From the NCBI RefSeq assembly GCF_033441515.1, contig NZ_JAWQJT010000004.1:186001-250000 (forward strand): a stretch of 64,000 nucleotides of DNA, written 5' to 3'. The notes under the pieces were generated by a model. The model was not told the DNA's origin. It searched no databases and worked only from the letters and a program-made list of their open reading frames with translations. How positions within the stretch are numbered: the first letter of the stretch is position 1; each line of letters starts with the position of its first letter. The position numbers and the translations under genes were made by a program. The stretch comes from Amycolatopsis solani. GTDB taxonomy: Bacteria; Actinomycetota; Actinomycetes; Mycobacteriales; Pseudonocardiaceae. This document shows, one piece after another, positions 17,540 to 26,192 of the stretch.

Positions 17540-18301
17540 GTGACTGATTTGACTGCTGCACTCAATGAGGCTCGACAGTGGTCCACGACGTACTACCAAC
17601 CACTCATCGCGATGCCGCCCGGCTTGCAGGAGGCAAAGGTCTCCTTCTACCTGCTGTTCCGGGGGATCGACGAAATCGAAGATCATCCCGCGCTGGCCGC
17701 GACGGTGAAGGACACGATGCTGACCGAGGTGGCCTGCGCGCTCCAGACCCGCAACATCGCCGGTCGTCTCGACGCGGCGTTCGCGGAGCATCGCGACGTC
17801 CTGCCTGATGTCTCGCTGCGGCTGGCGGACTGGTGCGCGCTGGCGCCCGGCTCGATCGCGCCGCGGATCCTGGACGCCGCCATCGCCATGGCCAACCGGA
17901 TGGCGGTGTGGTCCCGCCGTGGCTGGCGGATGCGAGACGTCGACGACCTCGACGAGTACGCCTTTTCCGTCGCCGGAGTCGTCGCCACCCTGCTGGGCGA
18001 CATGTGGGCTTGGCACGACGGCACCCAGGTCGACCGCGGGCAGATGATGAGCTACGCGCGCGGCTGCCAGGCGGCCAACATCCTGGCCGACTTGGCCGTC
18101 GACCGCGAACGCGGTGTCGACTTCCTCCCCGAGGGCTGGACGGTCGCCGATCTGGCCACCTACGTGCACACCGAGCTCAGGCTCGCCGATCGGTGGATGG
18201 CGACGCTGCCGGATCCCGGGCCGGCTCGTGTCTGGTGCGGCCGCGCCATGGAGGTGGCCTGGGCCCAGTTCCACCGGGCGCAGACGCTCCAGCAGGCCTG
18301 A
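17540..18301 (+). CDS. Squalene/phytoene synthase family enzyme
   Basis: 253 residues from GTG 17540, chosen for GGAGGGT about 7 nt upstream. Both Asp-rich motifs of head-to-head prenyl synthases are intact: FRGIDEIEDH with DEIED at 44-48, and NILADLAVDRERG with DLAVD at 184-188, plus the following DFLP. The text resembles squalene synthase more than phytoene synthase (FYLLFRGIDEIEDH). Such enzymes join or ionise farnesyl- or geranylgeranyl-diphosphate through Mg2+ held by these Asp motifs. At 253 residues it is shorter than the usual 280-300. It is followed after 59 nt by a class I terpene cyclase, so the pair probably makes one terpenoid. The exact product cannot be called. Confidence 0.8.
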   Translation: MTDLTAALNEARQWSTTYYQPLIAMPPGLQEAKVSFYLLFRGIDEIEDHPALAATVKDTMLTEVACALQTRNIAGRLDAAFAEHRDVLPDVSLRLADWCALAPGSIAPRILDAAIAMANRMAVWSRRGWRMRDVDDLDEYAFSVAGVVATLLGDMWAWHDGTQVDRGQMMSYARGCQAANILADLAVDRERGVDFLPEGWTVADLATYVHTELRLADRWMATLPDPGPARVWCGRAMEVAWAQFHRAQTLQQA

Positions 18302-18360
18302 GTCGCCGGCACGATCACCGCGCGAAGGGCGTCCCACTACAGCCGAGGGAGACCGAACAT

Positions 18361-19422
18361 GTGCAGCGTCCGCTTTTCGATTACCGCCACTGGCCGGTGA
18401 CAGTCGTGGCCGAGCTGTTCTTTCCTTTTCCAGTGCACGCCGAGATCGGCTGTGAAGAATACGACCGGAAAGCCGCCGAATGGCTATCGCACCACAGTGA
18501 CCTACCGCAGGCGCAGCTGGAAGCCGTCGTGCGCTCGCGCGTGGCCGCACTGATGGCGTTCGCGGTGTCGCCGGCGCGTCCGGAGCTCGTCGAGTTCGCC
18601 TCGAACTGGATCGTCGCTTACCTCCTCATCGACGACGTCCTGGAATCGGCGCCGATCGAGGAGGCCGCGGTGATGGCCGCCTGTGGGCAACGCATTTGGG
18701 ACGACCCGTTCTCCCCGGCACCCAGCACTCCGATCACCGCGATGGTGCGGCAGATGGCCGAGGAGGCACTGGCGTTGGCCTCGCCCGCACAACGACAGCG
18801 ACTGAGGGCCACTCACCAGCAATACTTCGCCGCCACCGTCACCGAGCGTCTCCTCGACGCGGCGGAGCGACCGCCGTCCGCGGAGGTCCATACCGGCGTG
18901 CGAGAGCAGGCGTCCGGCATGGCGGCGCTGTCGGCCGTGGTCGAGTTCGCCACCGGCATGGACATCGCCGAGCACGAGTACCACAGCGCCCCCGTCCGAT
19001 CGTTCTTCCAAGCCGCGCACCTGGCGATCGGATGGATCAACGACATCGGCGCTTTCGCGAAGGACGCGGAGGAAGGTCACCACAACCTGGTGGCCGTGCT
19101 CGCCGCACGATCCGGTCTTGACTCGCTGGAAGCGACCAACGAGGCGGTCGCCTTGGTCGGCAGCGTCCACTACGCGATGAGCGAGTTGTCACGCCTGCTG
19201 CTGCGCGAGGGAAGCCCCGCACTGCGTGCGTCCGTGCACTCCATGATCCGGCTGCACGGTGCCTTCATCCCTTGGCTGCTGCGCTCTCCGCGATACTCGG
19301 GCATGCTGGCCGACGAGCCCCTGACCCCCACTGGCAACGCACCCAGCGGTGTCGAGGCGGCGCCGGACATCGCGGCGATCGCCTGGTGGTGGAACCACCT
19401 GCCCGCGCGGACCATGGCCTGA
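18361..19422 (+). CDS. Class I terpene synthase (cyclase)
   Basis: 353 residues from GTG 18361, after GAGGGAG. All-helical class I terpenoid cyclase with the metal motif DDVLE at 91-95 (after YLLI) and the region GWINDIGAFAKDAEEGHHNLV. The second metal motif should read (N/D)Dxx(S/T)xxxE; here it is NDIGAFAKD (227-235), with Ala for Ser/Thr and Asp for Glu. The N-terminal FDYRHWPVTVVAELFFPFPVH is also typical of bacterial sesquiterpene/diterpene cyclases. Length is normal. Cotranscribed with the squalene-synthase-like gene. The altered triad suggests an unusual or weakened Mg2+ cluster; the product is unknown. Confidence 0.85.
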   Translation: MQRPLFDYRHWPVTVVAELFFPFPVHAEIGCEEYDRKAAEWLSHHSDLPQAQLEAVVRSRVAALMAFAVSPARPELVEFASNWIVAYLLIDDVLESAPIEEAAVMAACGQRIWDDPFSPAPSTPITAMVRQMAEEALALASPAQRQRLRATHQQYFAATVTERLLDAAERPPSAEVHTGVREQASGMAALSAVVEFATGMDIAEHEYHSAPVRSFFQAAHLAIGWINDIGAFAKDAEEGHHNLVAVLAARSGLDSLEATNEAVALVGSVHYAMSELSRLLLREGSPALRASVHSMIRLHGAFIPWLLRSPRYSGMLADEPLTPTGNAPSGVEAAPDIAAIAWWWNHLPARTMA

Positions 19423-19505
19423 GCGCACCGATGGGCCGACGGTGGCGCCAAAGCCGCTGAAGCAGAAGATTCGCGTCCACTGTGTCCAGACCTTCGTCCT
19501 GGAAG

Positions 19506-20351
19506 TCATCGGTAGCGCTCGCCGAGCGCGGCCCACTCGTCGAACCCGACCGCGCGGAAGACGCCGAGTGGTCCCTCGGCAACGTGCGAGTCCTCCCCGC
19601 CCAGCTCGACCAGCGCGGCCGCCATAGCCAGGGTGGCGGGCTGGAGCAAAGCCCCGGGGTAGATCGCCATGCGGAACCCGAGTTTCGCCAAGTCGGCGTC
19701 CGGGACCGCCGGAGTCCGGCCCGCGGGGACGACGTTGAAGACCAACGGGGCGGCCACCTCGGCGGCGATCCGCTCGATCTCCTCGAGCGACTGCGGGGCC
19801 TCGACGAAGATCATGTCCGCCCCTTCGGCGGCGTAGCGGCGGGCACGGGCGATCGCCTCGTCCAGCCCGGCGGGTCCGCGCGCGTCAGTGCGGGCGATGA
19901 TGACGGTGTCGTTCTCCCTCGTGTCGAGGGCGGCGGCGAGCTTGCGGACGAAGTCGTCCGCGCTGACGACCGCCTTGTCGGCGAGGTGCCCGCAGCGCTT
20001 CGGGAAATCCTGGTCCTCCAGCTGGATCGCCGCGACGCCCGCCCGCTCGTAAGCCCGCACAGTTCGCGCGACGTGCATCGCATTGCCGTAGCCGGTGTCG
20101 GCGTCCGCGACGACGGGCAGCCCGCTCGCTTCGACCACCAGTGCCGCGCGGTCGGCCATCTCGGTCGCGGTCGCCAGGCCGATGTCCGGCAGTCCGTACC
20201 CGGAAGCCACGGCCCCGGCGCCGGTCAGGTAGGCGACCTTGAAGCCCGCTCGCCGGACGAGGTGCGCACCGATTCCGTCGTAGACACCGGGTGCGCGGAC
20301 CATGCCCGGCTCGGCCAGGAGCGCGCGCAGCTGTGCGGGGGCGGTCGTCAT
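19506..20351 (-). CDS. Isocitrate lyase/PEP mutase superfamily C-C lyase (2,3-dimethylmalate or methylisocitrate lyase-like)
   Basis: 281 residues from ATG 20351 (GGAAGG 8 nt upstream); a GTG at 20360 overlapping the previous stop is the alternative. TIM barrel with the Mg2+ loop VADADTGYGNAMHVARTV and the lyase loop KRCGH (118-122) carrying the catalytic Cys. That loop is kept in isocitrate, methylisocitrate and 2,3-dimethylmalate lyases and lost in the non-lyase members. It follows LeuD/LeuC-like genes. In Eubacterium barkeri a LeuCD-type dimethylmaleate hydratase feeds 2,3-dimethylmalate lyase, giving pyruvate and propionate; I infer a similar hydratase-lyase pair here, on an unknown 2-alkylmalate. 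Confidence 0.8.
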   Translation of the reverse strand: MTTAPAQLRALLAEPGMVRAPGVYDGIGAHLVRRAGFKVAYLTGAGAVASGYGLPDIGLATATEMADRAALVVEASGLPVVADADTGYGNAMHVARTVRAYERAGVAAIQLEDQDFPKRCGHLADKAVVSADDFVRKLAAALDTRENDTVIIARTDARGPAGLDEAIARARRYAAEGADMIFVEAPQSLEEIERIAAEVAAPLVFNVVPAGRTPAVPDADLAKLGFRMAIYPGALLQPATLAMAAALVELGGEDSHVAEGPLGVFRAVGFDEWAALGERYR

Positions 20352-20356
20352 GCCGG

Positions 20357-20947
20357 TCACCTTCCGGGCGCCTTGCTGATCGGGACGTGGGTGCGCTCGT
20401 ACGAGCGGATGGCGGCTTCGTGCCGGAGGGTTACGTCGATGCCGTCGTGCCCGTCGAGGAACCGCTGCCGGGTGTCGGCGCTCATCCGGATCGGGGCCTC
20501 GACCCCGCCCGCGCCGATGGTCAGCCCGGCGAGGTCCACCGTCACCTCGGTGGCCGGGTTCGCGTCGACGACGTCCATCAGCGCGCCGACCGAGCTTTCC
20601 GCCACGACGGCGGGAACGAGCCCGGAACGCACGGCGTTGTCGGCGAAGATGTCGCCGAAGCGGGAGGCGACGACGACGGTGAACCCGTAGTCCTGCAACG
20701 CCCAGACGGCGTGCTCGCGCGAGGAGCCCGTGCCGAAGTCGGTTCCCGCGAAGAGGATCGTGGCGCCGGCGTGCGCCGGGTCGTCCAGCGGGAACCCGGG
20801 CTCCGTCCGCCAGCGGGAGAAGAGGTGCTCGGCGAAGCCCGTCCGCGTCGTGCGCAAGCAGTGCCGGGCGGCGATGATCTGGTCGGTGTCGATGCTCGTG
20901 CGCCGGATGCCGACCCCGCGGCCCGAGAGCGTCCTGATCGGTTTCAT
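20357..20947 (-). CDS. LeuD-like small subunit of an aconitase-family hydratase
   Basis: 196 residues. Swivelling-domain features of isopropylmalate isomerase small subunits: [13 protein letters not shown] near the N-terminus, then [17 protein letters not shown] and [18 protein letters not shown]. It supplies the substrate-binding domain to the LeuC-like Fe-S subunit. ATGA overlap with the upstream leuC-like gene. Length equals normal LeuD. The company of a C-C lyase and an IclR regulator argues for a catabolic paralogue rather than leucine synthesis. Confidence 0.85.
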   Translation of the reverse strand: MKPIRTLSGRGVGIRRTSIDTDQIIAARHCLRTTRTGFAEHLFSRWRTEPGFPLDDPAHAGATILFAGTDFGTGSSREHAVWALQDYGFTVVVASRFGDIFADNAVRSGLVPAVVAESSVGALMDVVDANPATEVTVDLAGLTIGAGGVEAPIRMSADTRQRFLDGHDGIDVTLRHEAAIRSYERTHVPISKAPGR

Positions 20948-22323
20948 CGGCGGGCTCCCAGCTGCGAAGGCGCGGTGAGGCGGCCGGTCAGCGCGGTCGC
21001 CGCGGCCGTGGTCGGCGACACCAGGTGCGTGCGGCCGCCGCGACCTTGGCGGTTCTCGAAGTTGCGGTTGGACGTCGACGCGCAGCGCTCGCCGTCCGCC
21101 AACGCGTCGTCGTTCATCGCCACGCACAGCGAGCAGCCCGCGGTGCGCCATTCGGCCCCGGCCGAGGTGAACACCTCGTCGAGACCTTCGGCCTCGGCGG
21201 CCTGCTTGACCGCGGCCGACCCGGGGACGACGAGCATCCGCACGCCGGGCGCGAGGCGGTGGCCCTCGAGGAGGCCGGCGGCCGCGCGGAGGTCCTCGAT
21301 GCGCCCGTTCGTGCAGGACCCCAGGAACACCACGTCGATCGGGACTTCCCGCATCGGCGTCCCCGGTGCCAGGTCCATATAGGACAGTGCGCGCTCGGCG
21401 GCCGGGTCGGCCGGCTCCGGGACCACCCCGCCCAGCTCGACGACCTGGCTCGGGTTCGTCCCCCAGCTGACGAACGGCGACAGGCTCGACACGTCGATGT
21501 CGACGCGGCGGTCGAACTCGGCTTCGTCGTCGCTGCGCAGCGACTCCCACGACGCGACGGCCTCGTCCCAGGCGTCCCCCACCGGCGCGTACGGCCGGCC
21601 GCGGAGGTAGTCGGCGGTCACGGCGTCGGGCGCGATCATCCCGGCCTTCGCGCCCGCCTCGATGGACATGTTGCACAAGGTCAGCCGCGACTCCATCGAC
21701 ATCGCCCCGACCGCGGCGCCGCGGTACTCGATCACGTGCCCCTGCGCTCCCCCGGTGCCGATCCGGCCGATCATGGCCAGCGCGACGTCCTTGGCCGACA
21801 CCCCGTCCGGCAGGTCGCCGTGCAAGGTGACGGCCATCGCCCGCGGCTTGGCGAACGCGGCGGTCTGGGTCGCCAGCACGTGCTCGACCTGGCTCGTCCC
21901 GATGCCGAACGCGAGGGCGCCGAAAGCGCCGTGGGTGCTCGTGTGGCTGTCGCCGCAGAGGATGATCCGGCCGGGCTGGGTGATCCCGAGCTCGGGCCCG
22001 ATCACGTGGACGATGCCCTGCCCGGCGGTGCCCGACCGGTGCAGCGGGACCCCGAACTCCGCGCAGTTGCGCCGCAGCGCCGCCACCATCGTCGCCGCCA
22101 CCCCGGAACTGCCCAGCAGACCGCGGGTGGGCACCACGTGGTCTTCGGTCGCGAGGGTCAGCTCGGGCCGGCGGACCGTGCGGCCCGCCAGGCGCAGGCC
22201 CTCGAACGCCTGCGGGCTCGATCCTTCGTGCAGCAGGTGGAAGTCGACGTAGAGCAGGTCGGTGCCGCCCGCGCCGCGGTGCACGGTGTGGGCGTCCCAG
22301 ATCTTGTCCAGCAAGGTCGCCAT
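20944..22323 (-). CDS. LeuC-like large Fe-S subunit of an aconitase-family hydratase
   Basis: 459 residues from ATG 22323. Aconitase-fold hydratase with the three [4Fe-4S] cysteines in the expected places: SCTNGR (Cys 337) and AGCSLC (Cys 397 and 400); [13 protein letters not shown] is the active-site histidine segment. Near-normal LeuC length. It could be 3-isopropylmalate isomerase, but it lies 2 nt after a same-strand IclR gene and before a KRCGH lyase, unlike the usual leuCD locus, where the IclR-type regulator gene is divergent. I favour a dimethylmaleate- or citramalate-type hydratase. Confidence 0.85.
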   Translation of the reverse strand: MATLLDKIWDAHTVHRGAGGTDLLYVDFHLLHEGSSPQAFEGLRLAGRTVRRPELTLATEDHVVPTRGLLGSSGVAATMVAALRRNCAEFGVPLHRSGTAGQGIVHVIGPELGITQPGRIILCGDSHTSTHGAFGALAFGIGTSQVEHVLATQTAAFAKPRAMAVTLHGDLPDGVSAKDVALAMIGRIGTGGAQGHVIEYRGAAVGAMSMESRLTLCNMSIEAGAKAGMIAPDAVTADYLRGRPYAPVGDAWDEAVASWESLRSDDEAEFDRRVDIDVSSLSPFVSWGTNPSQVVELGGVVPEPADPAAERALSYMDLAPGTPMREVPIDVVFLGSCTNGRIEDLRAAAGLLEGHRLAPGVRMLVVPGSAAVKQAAEAEGLDEVFTSAGAEWRTAGCSLCVAMNDDALADGERCASTSNRNFENRQGRGGRTHLVSPTTAAATALTGRLTAPSQLGARR

Positions 22324-22325
22324 CG

Positions 22326-23105
22326 CTACGCCGTCTCCTCGGCCGAGCGGTCGGCCTGCCCCGGATAGCCGAGACGGCGCGAAAGGGCCTTGGCGGACTC
22401 CGCGACCATCGGCCCGAACTCCTCGGCCATCGCCCGGTCGAGCCGGAACGACGGGCCGCCGACCGCGAGGGCCGCCACGACGGCGCCGCTCGCGTCGAAC
22501 ACCGGCGCGGCCATCGAACTGAGCCCGGCCTCGCGTTCCTCCTCGGTCAACAGCCACCCGTTCGCCCGCACGAACTCCAGCTGGCCCTCCAGCGCGGCCC
22601 GCGGTTCGCCCGTCGCCTGCTCGGCGGTCTCGACGAGGACCGCGTTGAGCACCCGCTCGTCGTGGGCCATGAACACCTTGCCCCCCGCGCCCTGGCTGAC
22701 CGGCGCCAGCTGGCCGACGTCGCAGCGGAAGATGATCGACCGCGGGCTGAGCTTGACGATGACCGCCACGCGGGTGGTCCCGCGGCGGATGTAGACCCCG
22801 GCCGTCTCGCCGGTGACGTCCCGCAGGTGCGCGGCCACCGGGTCGGCGGCGACCAGCAGGTCCGAGCCCGCCGCCGCGGCCGACGACCAGCTCAGCACCC
22901 GCAGGCCGACGCAGTAGTCGTCGCCGGTCCGCTGCAGCAGCTCGCTCTCGACGAGCGTGCGGACCAGCCGGGCGACCGTCGAGTTGGGCATGCCGGTCAG
23001 GCGCCGGATGTCGCTCAGCGACAGCCGCGTGTGCTCCGGGGAGAAGCAGTCCAGGACGCGGACCGCCTTCTCCATGACGAGGATCGAGGGCTGGCCGTCG
23101 GGCAT
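22326..23105 (-). CDS. IclR family transcriptional regulator
   Basis: 259 residues. N-terminal winged helix (~8-65; [41 protein letters not shown]) followed by the IclR effector domain with [12 protein letters not shown] and [25 protein letters not shown]. IclR proteins sense small carboxylic or aromatic acids. First gene of the run into the LeuC/LeuD/lyase genes and divergent from the Sua5-like gene, so it probably controls both directions; the inverted repeat at 23209-23223 lies in that gap. Confidence 0.9.
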   Translation of the reverse strand: MPDGQPSILVMEKAVRVLDCFSPEHTRLSLSDIRRLTGMPNSTVARLVRTLVESELLQRTGDDYCVGLRVLSWSSAAAAGSDLLVAADPVAAHLRDVTGETAGVYIRRGTTRVAVIVKLSPRSIIFRCDVGQLAPVSQGAGGKVFMAHDERVLNAVLVETAEQATGEPRAALEGQLEFVRANGWLLTEEEREAGLSSMAAPVFDASGAVVAALAVGGPSFRLDRAMAEEFGPMVAESAKALSRRLGYPGQADRSAEETA

Positions 23106-23208
23106 CGTGCTGATCCCTCCAAGTAGGTCACATCGCGGTAGGGCTTGCCACGAAGTGGTCTAACGGTAGATGCTGTCCTCGCCCTCGGTCAAGAAGATCA
23201 GGGTTCCG

Positions 23209-23223
23209 TGCCGCATCGCGGCA
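23209..23223. promoter_or_regulatory. Small perfect inverted repeat in the IclR divergent gap
   Basis: TGCCGC, centre ATC, GCGGCA, ending 29 bp before the Sua5-like start. Arm length and position fit an IclR operator, but in such G+C-rich DNA a 6-bp arm can occur by chance. Confidence 0.4.
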
Positions 23224-23252
23224 GACCAATCCACACGAGCAAGGAGGCTCTG

Positions 23253-23981
23253 ATGAGCAGGCGCGACATCAAGGGCGACGCGAAGCGCATCTTCGACACG
23301 GTCAGCGCGGGCGGTGCGGTGATCATGCCCGGCGACATCGGCTACGCCGCCGGCGCGATGTCAGGGACGCGGCTGCAGCGGTTGTTCGAGGCGAAGCAGC
23401 GGGCGCCGCACAAGCGCAACGCGATGGCCGGGAACTACGACCTGCACCGCGAGGTCCACGAGATCGGCGGCCGCGAGCGGGAGATCATCGACGCGATCGC
23501 GCTCGACGCCGGGCTGCCGCTCTGCGTCGTGGCGCCGTTCCGGGCCGACCACCCGGTGATCGCCGCGGCCGGCGGCGAAACGCTGACCGCCAGCACGGTC
23601 GGGGGCACCCTCGCGATGCTGCTGAACAACGGCCGCCTCCCCGAAGAGGTCGTCCGCCTGACCCACGCCGCGGGCCTGCCGCTCTTCGGCTCGTCGGCCA
23701 ACCTCACCGGCACCGGCACCAAGTTCCGCGTCGAGGACATCCAGCAGCCGATCATCGACGCCGTGGACCTGGTCGTCGACTACGGGCTCTGCAAGTACCA
23801 CCACTACCGGCGGTCCTCGACCGTCATCGACTTCACCACCATGGAAGTCGTCCGCATCGGGTCCTGCTACGACCTCATCAGCGACATCGTCGACACCCAG
23901 TTCGGCATCAAGCTCCCGGCCGACCCGGGGCGCGACGTCCTGCCGTCGGGTCACCTCCGCGAGCAAGCCGCCTCGGCGTAA
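23253..23981 (+). CDS. Sua5/YciO/YrdC family protein in a catabolic cluster
   Basis: 242 residues from ATG 23253, with AAGGAGG upstream. YrdC fold: GGAVIMPGDIGYAAGAMS (substrate-pocket strand), LTASTVGGTLAMLLNN and LPLFGSSANLTGTGTKF match the conserved Sua5/YrdC blocks, which in tRNA t6A synthesis bind L-threonine, bicarbonate and ATP. The canonical KRxxxKP region is altered (AKQRAPHKRNAM). No C-terminal Sua5 domain. Divergent from IclR and 30 nt before an MFS importer; this is not where the housekeeping t6A enzyme would be expected. It may carry out a related carbamoyl-adenylate chemistry on a pathway intermediate (speculation). Confidence 0.75.
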   Translation: MSRRDIKGDAKRIFDTVSAGGAVIMPGDIGYAAGAMSGTRLQRLFEAKQRAPHKRNAMAGNYDLHREVHEIGGREREIIDAIALDAGLPLCVVAPFRADHPVIAAAGGETLTASTVGGTLAMLLNNGRLPEEVVRLTHAAGLPLFGSSANLTGTGTKFRVEDIQQPIIDAVDLVVDYGLCKYHHYRRSSTVIDFTTMEVVRIGSCYDLISDIVDTQFGIKLPADPGRDVLPSGHLREQAASA

Positions 23982-24011
23982 CCCCTTCCCACCGGCTCAA
24001 AGGAGAGCACG

Positions 24012-25397
24012 ATGGACGACACCCTCGACAACACCGTCACCGGGCCCAGAGCCGCGGATCGCGTGGCCGCCGCGGGTCACCTGGCCGCCCGGCTCGAGCG
24101 GCTGCCCAGGACGACCCGGTCCCACCGCGGCTGGATGATCCTGCTCGGCGTCCTGTTCGTCTGCGACCTGATGGACACCAACGCCCTGGCCTACGCGGCC
24201 CCGGGCATCCGTGCGGAGTGGGGCTTGTCGGTCGCCCAGATCGGGCAGCTGACTTCCTACTCCTTCCTCGGCATGTTCGCCGGGGGGATCGTCGGTGGCC
24301 GGTTGTCCGACCGGCTCGGCCGCCGGCGCGTTCTCGTCTGGGCCACTGTGCTCTATTCGGTCGCCTCGCTGCTGTCCTCGTTCGCCCCGAACGTGGCGGC
24401 ACTCGGCGTGTTGCGAGTCGTCACCGGTTTCGGCATCCAGGCGGTGACGGGGGTTCTGCTCGTCTACGTCGCCGAGATGTTCCCCGGGGCGAGCCGCGGC
24501 CGCTGCCAGGCCCTCATGCTGGGCGTCGGCTCGCTGGGCGTTCCGCTGGTCGCGAGCGCGGCCCGGCTGATCGTGCCGCTGGCACCGGACGCGTGGCGAT
24601 GGCTCTTCGTCCTGGGCGCGATCGGCATCGTGCCGGCCGTGCTGGCCCGGTTCTCACTGCCGGAATCGGTGCGCTGGGCCGCGGTCAACGGCCGGCTCGA
24701 CGAGGCGCGGGCGACGGTGGAGCGGCTGGAGGCCCAGCTTCCCGGCCCGCTGCCCGGAGTCGCTGCGGTCAATGCGATCCACCAGCACAAGAAGGCGTCG
24801 GACCTGCTCGCGCCGGGGATGCGCAAACGCACCATCGTCGCGACCCTGTGCCTCGTGCTCGGCACCCTGGGTGTGTTCGGGTTCAACGGCTGGGTGCCCA
24901 CCCTGCTCGTCGAGCGCGGCTACACCACCGCGGAAGCGCTGACCATCACCACGATCTTTTCCGTCGGCCCACCGCTGGGCGCGCTGTTCGCGATGCTGCT
25001 GAGCGACCGCTTCCAGCGACGCACCACCTCACTCGTGCTCACCGCGATCATCGCCGCGCTGATGCTGGTCTTCGCGTTCACCGGCTCCTACGCCATCCTG
25101 GTGATCAGCGGGTTCGCCGTGACGATGTTGCTGCAGAGCAACACCGCCGTCGTCTACGCGTACCTGCCCGAGGTCTTCCCGACCGTCCTGCGCGGCCTCG
25201 GATCCGGGCTCGCCAACGGCTTCAGCCGCCTCGCCGGGTTCGGCAACGCGTTCCTCATCGCCGCGGTCGCCGCCGCCTTCGGCTTCGGCGGCGTGTTCAC
25301 CCTCACCGCCGCGTTCATCCTGCTGTGCGGCCTGACCGTAGGGCTGTTCGGTGAGCGCACCCGCGGCCGCCGTCTCGAGGAGATCGGCGAGGGCTGA
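24012..25397 (+). CDS. MFS importer of the aromatic-acid/niacin porter type
   Basis: 461 residues, 12 helices. MFS motif A appears as GGRLSDRLGRRRVL after helix 2, and again in the second half as LLSDRFQRRT. The N-terminal arm ending AARLERLPRTTRSHRGW and helix 1 with CDLMDTNAL resemble the AAHS/NaiP type that imports aromatic acids or nicotinate. Good ribosome site (AAAGGAGAG). Cotranscribed with the Sua5-like gene, so it likely imports the substrate of the LeuCD-lyase branch. Confidence 0.8.
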   Translation: MDDTLDNTVTGPRAADRVAAAGHLAARLERLPRTTRSHRGWMILLGVLFVCDLMDTNALAYAAPGIRAEWGLSVAQIGQLTSYSFLGMFAGGIVGGRLSDRLGRRRVLVWATVLYSVASLLSSFAPNVAALGVLRVVTGFGIQAVTGVLLVYVAEMFPGASRGRCQALMLGVGSLGVPLVASAARLIVPLAPDAWRWLFVLGAIGIVPAVLARFSLPESVRWAAVNGRLDEARATVERLEAQLPGPLPGVAAVNAIHQHKKASDLLAPGMRKRTIVATLCLVLGTLGVFGFNGWVPTLLVERGYTTAEALTITTIFSVGPPLGALFAMLLSDRFQRRTTSLVLTAIIAALMLVFAFTGSYAILVISGFAVTMLLQSNTAVVYAYLPEVFPTVLRGLGSGLANGFSRLAGFGNAFLIAAVAAAFGFGGVFTLTAAFILLCGLTVGLFGERTRGRRLEEIGEG

Positions 25398-25412
25398 CGA
25401 TCGCCGGCCGCG

Positions 25413-26153
25413 TCACGTGATCGCCAGTCCTCCGTCCACCGGCAGCACACTGCCGTGCACGAATGCTCCGGCACGGGACGCCAGGAAAACCGCGGCGCCG
25501 ATCAGGTCCAGATCCACGCCGGGCCGCTTGAGCGAAAGCCTGCCGAGCATCTCCGCCATGCGCCCGGACGTCATCTCCGTCTCGAAGGGTCCCGGCGCGA
25601 TCGCGTTGACGGTGATCGACTCCGGGCCCAGCGCCAGCGCGAGGTGGCGGGTGAGCGTGTGCACCGCGGCCTTGGTCGTCGAATACGCGAACCCGCGCCC
25701 CGACGGCTTCAGCCCGACCACCGAGCCGATGTTGACGATGCGCGCCGGGTCGCCCGGGGACGCCGCCTCGCGCAGCTTCGGGAGCAGCCGCTGCACCAAG
25801 CCGAACACCGGCTTGACGTTGATCGCGAACAGCTCGTCGAAGGCGGACTCGGGGTAGGTGTCCACTTCGCCGCGGACGTTGGCGCCCGCGTTGTTCACCA
25901 GGACGTGCACCGCCGGTTCGGCGGACAGCGCTTCGGCCACCGCGTCCATGCCGGCCGCGGTCGACAAATCGGCAGGCACGGCGATGCAGCCCAGGCGGTC
26001 GGCGGTGGCCGTCAGGGTTTCCGCCGAGCGGCCGACGATGTGGACCTTCGCCTGCCGCTCGGCGAAACCGCGGGCGATCATCTCGCCCAGCCCCCGGCCG
26101 CCGCCGGTGACCACCACGACCTTGTCCCGGACGGAGAACAGTTCGTCCCTCAT
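25413..26153 (-). CDS. Short-chain dehydrogenase/reductase
   Basis: 246 residues from ATG 26153 (an in-frame ATG lies at 26180). Classical SDR: cofactor motif TGGGRGLG, NNAG, active-site Ser in NIGSVVG and YSTTK (YxxxK). Terminates against the convergent MFS gene with a 15-nt gap. A copy of the island operator (26152-26170) covers the upstream region so closely that its AGGAG is also the only ribosome-site-like sequence, 1 nt before the ATG; repressor binding would block initiation directly. Substrate unknown. Confidence 0.8.
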   Translation of the reverse strand: MRDELFSVRDKVVVVTGGGRGLGEMIARGFAERQAKVHIVGRSAETLTATADRLGCIAVPADLSTAAGMDAVAEALSAEPAVHVLVNNAGANVRGEVDTYPESAFDELFAINVKPVFGLVQRLLPKLREAASPGDPARIVNIGSVVGLKPSGRGFAYSTTKAAVHTLTRHLALALGPESITVNAIAPGPFETEMTSGRMAEMLGRLSLKRPGVDLDLIGAAVFLASRAGAFVHGSVLPVDGGLAIT

Positions 26154-26170
26154 GCTCCTATCATTATCCT
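26152..26170 (-). promoter_or_regulatory. Island operator copy 1
   Basis: Minus-strand reading AGGATAATGATAGGAGCAT: matches the recurring element (consensus GGYTAATNATAGGAGCAAT). It directly abuts the SDR start codon. Confidence 0.7.
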
Positions 26171-26192
26171 TAAAGGGCATGATGTCCAGGAG

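Noticed and set aside
20944..22323. Housekeeping leucine-biosynthesis leuC
   Set aside because: Sequence alone allows it, but the same-strand IclR gene, the coupled lyase and nearby importer favour a catabolic paralogue; not excluded.
26152..26170. TAATNATAGGAGC as a simple promoter -10 or ribosome-site motif
   Set aside because: Several copies point away from the nearest gene, and the match extends over about 19 bp, too long for either.
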